Origin: Nitratireductor pacificus pht-3B
GTDB taxonomy: Bacteria > Pseudomonadota > Alphaproteobacteria > Rhizobiales > Rhizobiaceae
DNA: 64,000 bases
Direction: 5' to 3'
Assembly (NCBI RefSeq): GCF_000300335.1
Contig: NZ_AMRM01000006.1
Coordinates: forward strand, 174,380-238,379
Of this stretch, positions 42,564-51,831 are shown piece after piece. The notes under the pieces were generated by a model, which was not told where the DNA came from, made no database searches, and was given only the letters and a program-made list of their open reading frames with translations. A program made the translations under genes and the position numbers. Position 1 is the first letter of the stretch. Each line of letters opens with the position of its first letter.

Positions 42564-43577
42564 ATGCGGGGCAACCACCTAATGCAGCAGGCCGCTTCAG
42601 GCAAATCGCGCATTGCGGCGATCGACATCGCGCGCGGCGCGGCCCTTCTGGCGATGGCCGTCTACCATTTCGGCTGGGACCTGGAGTTCTTCGGCTACAT
42701 GGAGCCGGGCACGACCGTCAGCGGCGGCTGGCGCCTTTTCGCGCGCAGCATCGCCACCTCGTTCCTGTTTCTCGTCGGGGTCAGCCTGTTTCTCGCGCAT
42801 GCCGAGCGCGTTCGCTGGCCGGGCTTCGGAAAGCGGCTTGCAATGGTCGCCGGCGCGGCGGCCCTCATCACGGCGGCCACCTGGTTCGCCTTCCCGGAAG
42901 GGTTCATCTTCTTCGGCATTCTGCACCATATCGCCCTGGCAAGCCTTGTCGGCCTCGCCTTCCTGCGCTTGCCGGCCTGGCTTGTGCTTGCCGTGGCGGC
43001 GGCGGCCGTCGCCGCGCCGCAGTTTCTCCGCTCGACCCTGTTCGACCATCCCGCCCTGTGGTGGGTCGGCCTGTCGAGCGTCAATCCCCACTCGAACGAC
43101 TACGTTCCGTTCCTGCCCTGGTTCGGTGCGGTTCTGGCGGGCATCGCCGCCGCGCGCATCGCGCGGGACAGTAGCATCCTCACGCGGCTGGCGACGCTGA
43201 AACCGGGACGCTGGTCCGCGCCCCTCACCCTTGCCGGGCGGCACAGCCTGGCGTTCTACCTTCTGCATCAGCCGGTGCTGATCGCCTGCGTGTGGGTTCT
43301 CGCGCAGGTGTGGCCGGCGGCCCAGGCCTCTCCCGAGGCGCGCTTCACGCAGGCCTGCGCCGTCCAGTGCGGCCAGTCGCACGACGAAGCCTTCTGCAGG
43401 GCCTACTGCACGTGTTTCACCGGCGTTCTGGCTGCGGAAGACCGGCTCGAAGCCGTGTTCTCGCAGGCGCGCGGGCTGGAAACCGAAACCCGCTTGAGCC
43501 AGATCGCCTCCGAATGCACTATGCAGGCAGAGGGGTTGACGGCATCGGAGCGGGATCAAGCGGATGAGCGACCATGA
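42564..43577 (+). CDS. DUF1624 (heparan-glucosaminide acetyltransferase-like) membrane protein with Cys-rich tail
   Basis: 337 residues. About seven to eight transmembrane helices with IAAIDIARGAALLAMAVYHF, the DUF1624/HGSNAT opening, and ILHHIALASLVGLAFL holding a conserved His. After the last helix (HSLAFYLLHQPVLIACVW) there is a soluble tail from about 255 with Cys265, 269, 278, 282, 284 and 318, spaced CX3C-X8-CX3CXC. It probably transfers acyl groups to a cell-envelope acceptor; substrate unknown. ATG 42582 is an alternative start. Its stop overlaps the ICMT gene. Confidence 0.82.
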   Translation: MRGNHLMQQAASGKSRIAAIDIARGAALLAMAVYHFGWDLEFFGYMEPGTTVSGGWRLFARSIATSFLFLVGVSLFLAHAERVRWPGFGKRLAMVAGAAALITAATWFAFPEGFIFFGILHHIALASLVGLAFLRLPAWLVLAVAAAAVAAPQFLRSTLFDHPALWWVGLSSVNPHSNDYVPFLPWFGAVLAGIAAARIARDSSILTRLATLKPGRWSAPLTLAGRHSLAFYLLHQPVLIACVWVLAQVWPAAQASPEARFTQACAVQCGQSHDEAFCRAYCTCFTGVLAAEDRLEAVFSQARGLETETRLSQIASECTMQAEGLTASERDQADERP

Positions 43578-44040
43578 AACGCGGGCGACGGGATTTCCCT
43601 GGCCGCCACTGATCTACCTGTCGGCGGCAGCCGGCGCGATCATTCTCGGCTCCCTTTATCCCCTGCCCTGGTTCGGCAGGCCGCTCGACGATTTTCTCTT
43701 TGCGGTCGGCTGGCTGATGGTGGCGGCCTTCACCGTGATCGCCTTTCAGGCGCTCCGCACGCTCAGGAAGGCGGGGACGAGCATCCGCGCGGATGGCGCG
43801 GCGACTGCGCTGGTGACCAGCGGCCCGTTTGCGATCAGCCGAAATCCGATCTATCTGGCCGGCACACTGGTGGTGGCCGGGCTTGGCCTGATCACGGGAA
43901 ACCCCTGGTTCGTGCTGCTCGCCTTCGTCGCATCCTTCGTGACGCAGAAGCTGGCGATCGAACCGGAGGAGAAGCACCTTTTCGTGCGTTTCGGCAAGAA
44001 GTACCGCGACTACCAGAAGAAGGTTCGCCGCTGGTTCTGA
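43564..44040 (+). CDS. Isoprenylcysteine carboxyl methyltransferase-like membrane protein
   Basis: 158 residues with four hydrophobic helices and the ICMT/PEMT signature: LVTSGPFAISRNPIYLAGT, followed by EPEEKHLFVRFGKKYRDYQKK-type C-terminal motif. Bacterial relatives methylate membrane substrates such as phospholipids or small thiols with SAM; the true substrate is unknown. It starts 14 bases inside the end of the DUF1624 gene, so the two are coupled. Confidence 0.85.
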   Translation: MSDHETRATGFPWPPLIYLSAAAGAIILGSLYPLPWFGRPLDDFLFAVGWLMVAAFTVIAFQALRTLRKAGTSIRADGAATALVTSGPFAISRNPIYLAGTLVVAGLGLITGNPWFVLLAFVASFVTQKLAIEPEEKHLFVRFGKKYRDYQKKVRRWF

Positions 44041-44049
44041 ACTGAAGTC

Positions 44050-44436
44050 TCAGGTAGTCACGCCGAGCTCGGCGAGCCGCTCCACGCAGGCTTCCTCCGC
44101 GGCGGCCAGTTCCTCGAGCGTGTCTTCCAGGTCGCGCCGCTTCTGCCGCAAATCCTGCTGCTTCTCCTCGATGCGGGTCAGCATCAGCTTGAGCTGGCCC
44201 ACCTCGCCCGGCGGCGCCTTGTAGACCTCGATGATCTCCCGTATCTCGGACACGGAGAAGCCGAGGCGGCGTCCGCGCAGTATCTGGCGCACCAGTTGCC
44301 GGTCGGAAGGACGGTAGAGGCGCGTGCGGCCGCGCCGCATCGGATTGATCAGCCCCTCGTCCTCGTAGAAGCGCAAGGTGCGGGTGGAGATGCCGAACTC
44401 CCGCGTCAGTTCGGTGATCGAGTAGTAGTCGCGCAT
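44050..44436 (-). CDS. MerR-family transcriptional regulator
   Basis: 128 residues. N-terminal winged helix YYSITELTREFGISTRTLRF-type MerR signature followed by LINPMRRGRTRLYRPSDRQL, and a C-terminal coiled coil (LMLTRIEEKQQDLRQKRRD). The family member resembles LiuR-type regulators of branched-chain acyl-CoA catabolism, but no such pathway genes are beside it. ATG 44436. Convergent with the ICMT gene. Confidence 0.88.
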   Translation of the reverse strand: MRDYYSITELTREFGISTRTLRFYEDEGLINPMRRGRTRLYRPSDRQLVRQILRGRRLGFSVSEIREIIEVYKAPPGEVGQLKLMLTRIEEKQQDLRQKRRDLEDTLEELAAAEEACVERLAELGVTT

Positions 44437-44605
44437 CGCGTCACGCCCTTCATTCGCGGCAAGGTCCGTTTCTCCCCGTGTCCGATCGCCATCCGGCAAC
44501 CGGCGGGATCATCGTTGCGGCAGCGCACCCTTCCGCCCCTGGTCGCGGTCATGCGCAATTGCCTGCGCCCGCGGAAACGACGCGAGATGATCAGCCCGGA
44601 GGCAC

Positions 44606-44632
44606 TTGACACGGGATTTACGTAAAAGTCAA
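44606..44632. promoter_or_regulatory. Palindromic MerR-type operator candidate
   Basis: A perfect TTTACGTAAA palindrome (44617-44626) is flanked by TTGAC (44606-44610) and GTCAA (44628-44632). TTACGTAAA-type palindromes are known from LiuR-like MerR sites. It is in the 516-bp gap between the divergent MerR and MFS genes, so it could control either. Confidence 0.45.
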
Positions 44633-44681
44633 TTTTGGGTCTTGCCGAACATTGTTATTGTCAGGATTGGGACGCTCCGAG

Positions 44682-44721
44682 CAAGGATCGGGGCAAGAGC
44701 CAGGACAAGAATCGGGGCAAG
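44682..44721. repeat. Short direct repeat in the MerR-MFS gap
   Basis: Two 16-bp copies (44682-44697 and 44706-44721) differing at one position, 24 bp apart. No gene is seen anywhere in 44437-44952. Confidence 0.5.
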
Positions 44722-44952
44722 CCCGGTCCGCATATCCAACCGGCACTCTACAACCTGAAAACGGATAGCCGCCAGTCCAGATTGGTTTTCAGACGATATG
44801 ACGCGCCCGGATCGTCCCGAGGCTCAGGCGAGGCCGACCCGCTGGACCTACGCCTTAACAGGGATAGGGACTATGGATTCGAAGGTCATTGGCCTTCTTT
44901 CCGGCCGATGAGAGCGATGCGCCGCGGGGCGCCGGACGCACATGGAGACCGC

Positions 44953-46218
44953 ATGCCGCAGCCAGCCCCTTCCACCACGAGCCGCATGGCGGTCGACGGA
45001 CCCTATGCCTGGCTTCGGCTGACGGTGTCGCTGCTGCTCGGCACGATTGGCACGGTCGGCTTCTGGGCCTTCGTGGTCGTCATGCCGCCGATCCAGCTGG
45101 AGTTCGGCATCGACCGTTCCCTCGCCTCCCTGCCCTACACCTTCAACATGATCTGTTTCGCCATCGGCAATGTCGTGATCGGCCGCTATGCCGACCGGAT
45201 CGGCGTCGCCCTGCCGGTCGCCATTGCCGGCACGGCGCTGGGGACCGGCTTCATCGCATCGAGTTTCACCACCTCGATCTGGCAGTTCACCCTGCTGCAC
45301 GGGCTGATCGGACTGGGCGGATCCGCGTGCTTCGGCCCGCTTCTGGCAGACATCTCGCACTGGTTCGAGCGCCGGCGCGGCATCGCCGTCGCCCTCGTCG
45401 CCAGCGGAAACTATGTTTCCGGCGTCGTCTGGCCCTCCGTCATCAAGCTGGCGCTGGAGGATGCCGGCTGGCGGATGACCTTCGTCGGCATCGGCCTGTT
45501 CTGCATCCTCACGATCCTTCCGCTGGCGATGCTGATGCGCCCGCGCCCGGTGATCAGCCAGTCCGACGAACCCGCACCGGGCGACGGCGCGCGGCGCACC
45601 GGACTCAAGCCGATCGACCTGTCGCCGCGAACCCTGCAGGCGCTGCTCATCCTGGCCGGCCTTGGCTGCTGCGTCGCCATGTCGATGCCGCAGGTCCACA
45701 TCGTCGCCTATTGCATGGATCTCGGCTTCGACATCGCGCGCGGCGCCGAGATGCTGTCGCTGATGCTGGCCGCAGGCATCGTCAGCCGGCTGGTGTCCGG
45801 GCTTCTGGCGGACCGCATCGGCGGGTTGCCGACGCTGCTGATCGGTTCCGTCCTGCAATGCCTTTCGCTTCTTCTCTACATCCCGTTCAACGGGCTGGCG
45901 TCGCTCTACATGGTGTCGTTCATCTTCGGCCTGTCGCAGGGCGGGATCGTGCCGAGCTACACGATCATCGTGCGCGAATACCTGCCGGCGCGCGAGGCGG
46001 GGCAACGCGTCGGCGTCGTCATCATGGCGACCATCATCGGCATGGCGCTGGGTGGCTGGATGTCGGGCTGGATCTACGACCTGACCGGGTCCTACAGGGC
46101 CGCGTTCCTGAACGGCATCGCGTGGAATCTGGGCAATATGGCCATCGCCTTCTTCATCCTGTTCAGGGCGCACCGCTCGCGATCGCTGGTCCAGACGCAA
46201 GGCGCCGCCGCGTCCTGA
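44953..46218 (+). CDS. MFS transporter, monocarboxylate (MCT/OFA)-like
   Basis: 421 residues with 12 predicted membrane helices. YAWLRLTVSLLLGTIGTVGF and the loop signature VIGRYADRIGVALPVAI are MFS features; the loop between helices 4 and 5 with ISHWFERRRGIAVALVASG resembles the monocarboxylate/oxalate-formate antiporter groups. Probable substrate an organic acid. I start at ATG 44953 (MPQPAPSTT); the open frame extends upstream through non-coding-looking sequence. Confidence 0.85.
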   Translation: MPQPAPSTTSRMAVDGPYAWLRLTVSLLLGTIGTVGFWAFVVVMPPIQLEFGIDRSLASLPYTFNMICFAIGNVVIGRYADRIGVALPVAIAGTALGTGFIASSFTTSIWQFTLLHGLIGLGGSACFGPLLADISHWFERRRGIAVALVASGNYVSGVVWPSVIKLALEDAGWRMTFVGIGLFCILTILPLAMLMRPRPVISQSDEPAPGDGARRTGLKPIDLSPRTLQALLILAGLGCCVAMSMPQVHIVAYCMDLGFDIARGAEMLSLMLAAGIVSRLVSGLLADRIGGLPTLLIGSVLQCLSLLLYIPFNGLASLYMVSFIFGLSQGGIVPSYTIIVREYLPAREAGQRVGVVIMATIIGMALGGWMSGWIYDLTGSYRAAFLNGIAWNLGNMAIAFFILFRAHRSRSLVQTQGAAAS

Positions 46219-46258
46219 CGGACGGGCGGCGCTTACGGCCGGCGAACACGCAGGCGGG

Positions 46259-48238
46259 TTATTCCTCCGCCAGAGCCTGTCGCACCAGGTCGGGCGGCGT
46301 CGCCTCCTCGACCAGCATGGCGGTCACTTCATCGAGCGTCATGGACGCCTGATCGCGGCTGCCGAGGCGGCGGATGTTGACCGTCCCTTCCTCAGCCTCG
46401 CGCTTGCCGCAGACGAGGATCACCGGAACCTTGGCCAGCGAGTGCTCGCGCACCTTGTAGTTGATCTTCTCGTTGCGCAGGTCCGCCTCGACCAGAAGGC
46501 CTGCGCGCTTGAGCTTCGCGGCGACCTTCGTGGCGTAGTCGTCCGCATCCGAGGTGATGGTCGCGACGACCACCTGCAAGGGCGCGAACCAGAGCGGGAA
46601 GTGACCGGCGTAGTTCTCGATCAGGATGCCGAGGAAGCGTTCCATCGAGCCGCAGATGGCGCGGTGGACCATCACCGGCTGCTTTTTCTCCGAATCCTGG
46701 TCGATGTAGAAGGCGCCGAAGCGTTCTGGCAGGTTGAAGTCGATCTGCGTCGTGCCGCACTGCCATTGGCGGCCGATGGCGTCCTTCAGCACATAGTCGA
46801 ACTTCGGCCCGTAGAACGCACCGTCGCCCGGGTTGATCGCCGTCTTGATGCGGTTGTCGGAGGCGGCGATCTTCTTCAGGACGCCCGCCATGATCTCCTC
46901 GGCATGATCCCACAGCGCATCGGAGCCGACGCGCTTCTCAGGGCGCGTGGAGAAGAACACCGTGATCTCCTCGAAGCCGAAATCGGCATAGGTGGAGAGA
47001 ATCAGGTCGTTGATCTTCAGGCATTCCGCCGCAAGCTGGTCCTCGGTGCAGAAGATGTGCGCGTCGTCCTGCGTGAAGCCGCGCACGCGCATCAGCCCAT
47101 GCAGCGCGCCGGACGGCTCGTAGCGGTGGACATTGCCGAACTCGGCCAGCCGGATCGGCAGGTCGCGATAGGATTTCAGGCCGTGCTTGAAGATCTGCAC
47201 ATGGCCCGGACAGTTCATCGGCTTAAGCGCGAAGGTGCGGGTGTCTTCCGCCTCGTCGTCGGCGCACTCCACCTTGAACATGTTCTCCTTGTACCAGCCC
47301 CAGTGGCCGGACGTCTCCCACAGGCTCTTGTCGAGCACCTGCGGGGCGTTGACCTCCTCATAGCCGTCCGTGGCGAGCCGGCGGCGCATGTAGCTGACGA
47401 GGTTCTGGAACATGCGCCAGCCCTTGGAGTGCCAGAACACGACGCCCGGGCCCTCTTCCTGGAAATGGAACAGATCCATCTCGCGGCCGAGCCTGCGGTG
47501 GTCGCGCTTCTCCGCCTCCTCCAGCATGTGGAGGTAGGAATCGAGCTGTTCCTGGTCCTGCCAGGCCGTGCCGTAGATGCGCGTCAGCATCGGGTTGTTG
47601 GCATCGCCGCGCCAGTACGCGCCGGCCACCTTCATCAGCTTGAACGCCTTGCCGATCTGGCCGGTCGAGGCCATGTGCGGGCCACGGCACAGGTCGAACC
47701 AGTCGCCCTGCGCATAGATCTTCAGGTCCTGATCCTCGGGAATGGCGTCGATAAGCTCGACCTTGTAGCGCTCGCCCTTGTCGGCAAACACCTTCTTCGC
47801 CTTCTCGCGCGACCAGACCTCCCGCGTGAAGGGCCTGTTGCGCTCGATGATCTCGCGCATCTTCTTCTCGATGGCGGGAAAATCGTCGGGCGTGAAAGGC
47901 TCGTTGCGGGCGAAATCGTAGTAGAAGCCGTTCTCGATCACCGGACCGATGGTCACCTGTGTTCCCGGCCAAAGCTCCTGGACCGCCTCGGCCAGCACAT
48001 GGGCGGCGTCGTGGCGGATCAGCTCCAGCGCGCGCGGGTCGTCGCGCGTGACGATCTCGACGGTGCCCGACGCGCCGAGCGGGTCGGAAAGATCGCGCAG
48101 CGTGCCGTCGAACGTGTAGGCGACCGCCTTTTTCGCCAGCGACTTGGAGATCGAGCCGGCGAGATCGGCGCCGGTCGTCGCCGCGTCATACTCGCGCACG
48201 GAGCCATCGGGAAATGTTAGGGAAACGGCCTCGGCCAT
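46259..48238 (-). CDS. thrS: Threonyl-tRNA synthetase
   Basis: 659 residues, complete. Domains in order: TGS ([17 protein letters not shown]), editing domain with [10 protein letters not shown] and [13 protein letters not shown] (zinc/HxxxH), class II core ([34 protein letters not shown]) and the anticodon-binding domain ([18 protein letters not shown]). It charges tRNA-Thr and edits Ser-tRNA-Thr. ATG 48238. It follows yidD on the same strand. Confidence 0.98.
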   Translation of the reverse strand: MAEAVSLTFPDGSVREYDAATTGADLAGSISKSLAKKAVAYTFDGTLRDLSDPLGASGTVEIVTRDDPRALELIRHDAAHVLAEAVQELWPGTQVTIGPVIENGFYYDFARNEPFTPDDFPAIEKKMREIIERNRPFTREVWSREKAKKVFADKGERYKVELIDAIPEDQDLKIYAQGDWFDLCRGPHMASTGQIGKAFKLMKVAGAYWRGDANNPMLTRIYGTAWQDQEQLDSYLHMLEEAEKRDHRRLGREMDLFHFQEEGPGVVFWHSKGWRMFQNLVSYMRRRLATDGYEEVNAPQVLDKSLWETSGHWGWYKENMFKVECADDEAEDTRTFALKPMNCPGHVQIFKHGLKSYRDLPIRLAEFGNVHRYEPSGALHGLMRVRGFTQDDAHIFCTEDQLAAECLKINDLILSTYADFGFEEITVFFSTRPEKRVGSDALWDHAEEIMAGVLKKIAASDNRIKTAINPGDGAFYGPKFDYVLKDAIGRQWQCGTTQIDFNLPERFGAFYIDQDSEKKQPVMVHRAICGSMERFLGILIENYAGHFPLWFAPLQVVVATITSDADDYATKVAAKLKRAGLLVEADLRNEKINYKVREHSLAKVPVILVCGKREAEEGTVNIRRLGSRDQASMTLDEVTAMLVEEATPPDLVRQALAEE

Positions 48239-48328
48239 AAGACTTCTCCATATCCAGTCCCGCCAACGAGCGCGGGTGGTGATGATGTTTGTTGCAGGGG
48301 GCATGTAGCCGCATCGGCGTGGCGGGTA

Positions 48329-48408
48329 AAGGGTGAATGGTGAATGGGGCGTAGGTGGCGGCGGCTTGGGGCAGCCCCAATTTTGACCATTCACCCTTCA
48401 CCCTTCAC
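48329..48408. repeat. Inverted repeat array between yidD and thrS
   Basis: A perfect 13-bp inverted repeat (48329-48341 with 48386-48398), an inner 6-bp hairpin (48366-48371 with 48375-48380) and a 7-bp tandem unit (48391-48408) are packed together. The right arm contains the last codon and stop of yidD. It could act as a weak terminator or mRNA-stabilising structure; there is no T-tract. Confidence 0.6.
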
Positions 48409-48727
48409 TATTGACCCTCCAATACCGCCAAGGCCTCCACCATTTCAGCCGCGCCGGCAGGATCTCCGGCACCCGATCGATGCCGTGCGTCCCGCCCGGC
48501 CCGCAGCGCGTGACGCGGAACAGGCCCATCCAGCCGCCCGCCCACAGGCCATGGCGGGCGATCGCCTCATAGGCGTATTCCGAACAGGTGGGCAGATGCC
48601 GGCAGGTGTTGCCGACGAAACCCGAGAGGGTGAGCTGATAGAGGCGGACCAGAAAGGTACCGAACAGGCGACCGGGCGTCTTCGGCCATGGTCCCTGCCA
48701 GTTGCGGCTCCGCGCCGGATGCGCCAT
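48398..48727 (-). CDS. yidD: Membrane protein insertion efficiency factor YidD
   Basis: 109 residues. Core sequence LVRLYQLTLSGFVGNTCRHLPTCSEYA with the conserved cysteine pair, followed by GLFRVTRCGPGGTHGIDRVP. YidD assists YidC-dependent membrane insertion at the inner membrane. In most bacteria yidD is beside rnpA and yidC; here it is between the scaffold gene and thrS. Its final codons lie in the inverted repeat array. Start ATG 48727, three bases after the scaffold gene. Confidence 0.93.
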   Translation of the reverse strand: MAHPARSRNWQGPWPKTPGRLFGTFLVRLYQLTLSGFVGNTCRHLPTCSEYAYEAIARHGLWAGGWMGLFRVTRCGPGGTHGIDRVPEILPARLKWWRPWRYWRVNSEG

Positions 48728-48730
48728 GGC

Positions 48731-49177
48731 TCAGGCGGCGGCGCCGGCGCGCGCCCGCTCGACCTGCTCGATCGCATCGACCACCGCGTCGAAGGTCAAC
48801 AGCGTGGAGGCATGACGCGCCTTGTAGTCGCGCACCGGCTCCAGATATTTCAGGTCCTCGAAGCGGCCGCCGGGAGGCACGCCCGCTTCCTTGAGCATGG
48901 CGTACATCTGCGCGCGCAGCTGGCGCAGTTCGTCTGCTTTTGCACCCACCACATGGGCGGCCATGATCGCCGAGGACGCCTGCCCCAATGCGCAGGCCTT
49001 CACCTCATGGGCGAAATCCGTGACGGTATCGCCCTCCATCTTCAGGTCGACGAGCACGGTCGAGCCGCACAGCTTCGAATGCGCCTTGGCGCTCGCATCC
49101 GGCGCGTCGAGACGGCCAACCCGCGAAATGTTGCCGGCAAATCCGAGAATTTTTGCGTTGTAAACGTCATCGAGCAT
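48731..49177 (-). CDS. NifU N-terminal/IscU-like iron-sulfur scaffold protein
   Basis: 148 residues of the IscU/NifU-N scaffold family. Conserved cluster cysteines Cys37 (HSKLCGSTV) and Cys62 (VKACALGQASSAIM) are present. The third ligand, normally Cys in an RxKC segment, is Ser124 here (KARHASTLL). It may carry a cluster with a different ligand or have a related role. Start ATG 49177; co-directional with yidD. Confidence 0.85.
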   Translation of the reverse strand: MLDDVYNAKILGFAGNISRVGRLDAPDASAKAHSKLCGSTVLVDLKMEGDTVTDFAHEVKACALGQASSAIMAAHVVGAKADELRQLRAQMYAMLKEAGVPPGGRFEDLKYLEPVRDYKARHASTLLTFDAVVDAIEQVERARAGAAA

Positions 49178-49421
49178 GATTTTTCCGATTTACCGCCGCT
49201 GCGGCGGTTTCATGTTGCCGCCGCATCTTTCTTTCTTCCGCCATCAACTTATATAATGATCGTCAAGCGTCCGCGGCAAGTGATGAGCACCGCCGCCGGA
49301 CGCAGTTTCGCGCACGCCGCTGTCGGGCCGGGCTGAGAAAATCTCTCCAAAACCCGCTGGATAAGGTCGTGAACCGTTCAACTCGTTCCTGCCCTGACAG
49401 GAACTACGGGAGACGCCTTCT

Positions 49422-50087
49422 ATGGACGCTGTCATCAAGAACTTTCCGCCTCATGCCGATCAAGGCACGGATGCGGCCGGGAAAAAACACTCCATGCACA
49501 AACCCCTGACCGACCGCCCTTCGCAGCAGGAAGTGGAGGCAGCCGTCACCACGCTGTTACGCTGGACCGGTGACGACATCGCCCGCGAAGGCCTGATCGA
49601 AACGCCGGCGCGCGTCGCCAAGGCGTTCCGGGAAATGTTCTCCGGCTACGACCAGTCGCCCGAAGACGAGCTCGGCCGCACTTTCGAGGAGGTGCAGGGC
49701 TATGACGACATGGTCCTCATCAAGGACATGTCGTTCCATTCCCATTGCGAGCACCACATGGTGCCGATCATCGGCAAGGCGCATGTGGCCTATCTGCCGG
49801 ACGGCAAGGTGGTGGGCCTTTCGAAGATCGCCCGCGTGGTCGACATTTTCGCGCGCCGCCTGCAGACGCAGGAAGCGATGACGGCGCAGATCGCGACGGT
49901 GATCCAGGACGTCCTCAAGCCGCGCGGTGTCGCGGTGCTGATCGAGGCGGAGCACATGTGCATGGCCATGCGCGGCATCCGCAAGCAGGGGTCGACGACG
50001 CTGACCACCACCTTTACCGGCGTGTTCAAGACGGACTTCCAGGAGCAGGCCCGCTTCATGACCATGCTGCGCGACAAGCACGGCTGA
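49422..50087 (+). CDS. folE: GTP cyclohydrolase I
   Basis: 221 residues. It starts folate (and queuosine) synthesis by converting GTP to dihydroneopterin triphosphate. The zinc ligands are Cys109 and His112 ([10 protein letters not shown]) and Cys180 ([11 protein letters not shown]); the substrate motif [19 protein letters not shown] is intact. The N-terminal 35 residues are a variable extension. Its stop overlaps hisI. Confidence 0.97.
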   Translation: MDAVIKNFPPHADQGTDAAGKKHSMHKPLTDRPSQQEVEAAVTTLLRWTGDDIAREGLIETPARVAKAFREMFSGYDQSPEDELGRTFEEVQGYDDMVLIKDMSFHSHCEHHMVPIIGKAHVAYLPDGKVVGLSKIARVVDIFARRLQTQEAMTAQIATVIQDVLKPRGVAVLIEAEHMCMAMRGIRKQGSTTLTTTFTGVFKTDFQEQARFMTMLRDKHG

Positions 50088-50524
50088 TGGCGGGACTGAC
50101 CTTTCCCCCCGCCCCTGCGGACAAGACGGCGCTGGAGGAAGGCACCGCCTTCTCCCCGCGTTTCGACGCGAACGGGCTGATCACGGCAGTCGTCAGCGAT
50201 GCCGGGACCGGCGCGCTGCTGATGGTCGCGCACATGAATGCCGAGGCGGTCGGCCTGACGCTCGAAACCGGCATCGCGCATTACTGGTCGCGCTCGCGCA
50301 ACACGCTCTGGAAGAAGGGCGAGACCTCAGGCAATCTCCAGCACGTGGTTTCGCTGACAACGGACTGCGACCAGGACGCGCTCCATCTCACCGTGACGGT
50401 CGCGGGTGACGGCGCCACCTGCCACACGGGGCGGCGCTCCTGTTTCTATCGCAATGTCAGCGTGCGCGACGGCAAACCGGTGCTCGTCGATCTCGGCATG
50501 AAACCATTGTCGGACAGAGACTGA
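50087..50524 (+). CDS. hisI: Phosphoribosyl-AMP cyclohydrolase
   Basis: 145 residues. It opens the purine ring of PR-AMP in histidine synthesis. [19 protein letters not shown] and the zinc cysteines Cys94, Cys112 and Cys119 ([23 protein letters not shown]) are intact. Single-function (no HisE domain). ATG 50087 shares a base with the folE stop; away from other his genes. Confidence 0.96.
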   Translation: MAGLTFPPAPADKTALEEGTAFSPRFDANGLITAVVSDAGTGALLMVAHMNAEAVGLTLETGIAHYWSRSRNTLWKKGETSGNLQHVVSLTTDCDQDALHLTVTVAGDGATCHTGRRSCFYRNVSVRDGKPVLVDLGMKPLSDRD

Positions 50525-50842
50525 CCCAATGCATGTCGCATTCAGATGTTTCCATTCGAATGACAGCGAGCATGCGTCACTTCAACCTGTTACAGCGCCC
50601 TTTGCGCGCCTTGTAAGACGTGCGGCGCTGCAATTGACCGAAAGTCGGTCTCGATTTCCTGAAGCCGCAGAGCGTAGACTTCGCCGGACAGCCTCCCCAT
50701 CTAGAATGGAGAGCCGCCCGGATCGTCGTCCGGGAACATTGCGGTGAGGGGTGCGTTGAACCTTTCGGTTCGCCAGCGCAACGCATATTCACCAATTTGA
50801 TACCGTCCTCGGGCATGATGCCCAAGGGACTAGGAGACGGAT

Positions 50843-51817
50843 ATGCTCGACTGGGCATCTCTACGCAGGAAGCAAGAGCACCGGACGCTTGAGGTGGTTC
50901 CGCCGGAGCCACCCCTGCCCGAACCCGTACAGCGCAAAGGCCAGGGGATCGCCCTGGCGCTCGGCGGCGGCGCGGCGCGCGGCTGGGCGCATATCGGCGT
51001 GCTCCGGGCGCTCGACGAGGCGGGCATCCCGATCGGCATGATCGCCGGCACCTCCATCGGAGCGCTGGTCGGCGGCTGCTATCTGGCGGGCAAGCTCGAT
51101 GAACTCGAGGAATTCGCCCGCTCGCTAACGAAGCGCCGCATCTTCGGCCTCCTCGACATCAATTTCGGCGGCAGCGGCCTGTTCGGCGGCATGAAGCTGA
51201 CCGCGCGCATGCAGGAGCATCTGGAGGGCGTCACCTTCGACGATCTGTCGAAGCCTTTCGTCTGCGTGGCCGCGGAAATCCGCACCGGCCATGAGATCTG
51301 GCTGTCGAGCGGTTCGCTGATCACCGCCATGCGCGCCTCCTACGCGCTGCCCGGCGTGTTCGAGCCGGTCGTCTGCAACGGCCGCGTCCTGGTGGACGGC
51401 GCGCTGGTCAATCCCGTCCCCGTCTCCGCCTGCCGCGCCTACGAGCAGCCGCTCGTCATGGCGGTCAACCTGCACTATGACCTGTTCGGCCGCGCTGCCG
51501 TCATCAAGCACAGCGCCGACCTGCCGCAAACGGTCGACGAGGACGGCAGGACGCCTCTCGTGGTTGAAAAGGGCCAGAACCAGCGCGACCAGCGTCTCGG
51601 CATCACCGGCGTCATGGTCGAGGCGTTCAACATCATCCAGGACAGGATTTCGCGCGCCCGCATGGCCGGCGATCCGCCGGACCTGTCGCTGCAGCCCAAG
51701 CTCGGCCATATCGGCCTGACCGAGTTCCATCGCGCCGACGAGGCGATCAAGCTGGGTTACGAGACGACGCAGGCGCGCGTCGGCGAGTTGCAGCGCCTGA
51801 TGAGCGTGCTTGCCTGA
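50843..51817 (+). CDS. Patatin-like phospholipase
   Basis: 324 residues. A Ser-Asp dyad: GTSIG with Ser71 and DGA with Asp185, plus the glycine-rich oxyanion loop LALGGGAARGWAHIG. Resembles the RssA/YchK-type patatins, cytosolic lipid acyl hydrolases. ATG 50843 follows GGAG. The 318-bp gap before it (50525-50842) shows no gene; a separate promoter is likely. Confidence 0.92.
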   Translation: MLDWASLRRKQEHRTLEVVPPEPPLPEPVQRKGQGIALALGGGAARGWAHIGVLRALDEAGIPIGMIAGTSIGALVGGCYLAGKLDELEEFARSLTKRRIFGLLDINFGGSGLFGGMKLTARMQEHLEGVTFDDLSKPFVCVAAEIRTGHEIWLSSGSLITAMRASYALPGVFEPVVCNGRVLVDGALVNPVPVSACRAYEQPLVMAVNLHYDLFGRAAVIKHSADLPQTVDEDGRTPLVVEKGQNQRDQRLGITGVMVEAFNIIQDRISRARMAGDPPDLSLQPKLGHIGLTEFHRADEAIKLGYETTQARVGELQRLMSVLA

Positions 51818-51831
51818 CCTTCCATTGCGGT

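Noticed and set aside
44635..44952. N-terminal extension of the MFS transporter
   Set aside because: The extra about 106 residues are hydrophilic, include direct repeats and lie over a probable regulatory region; the ATG at 44953 directly precedes the first helix.
46442..48220. Long plus-strand open frame opposite thrS
   Set aside because: It has no recognisable motif and lies wholly within thrS, which has all domains of the synthetase.
50529..50747. Possible 72-codon gene in the hisI-patatin gap
   Set aside because: No RBS, low-complexity composition and no recognisable motif; I treat the gap as non-coding.
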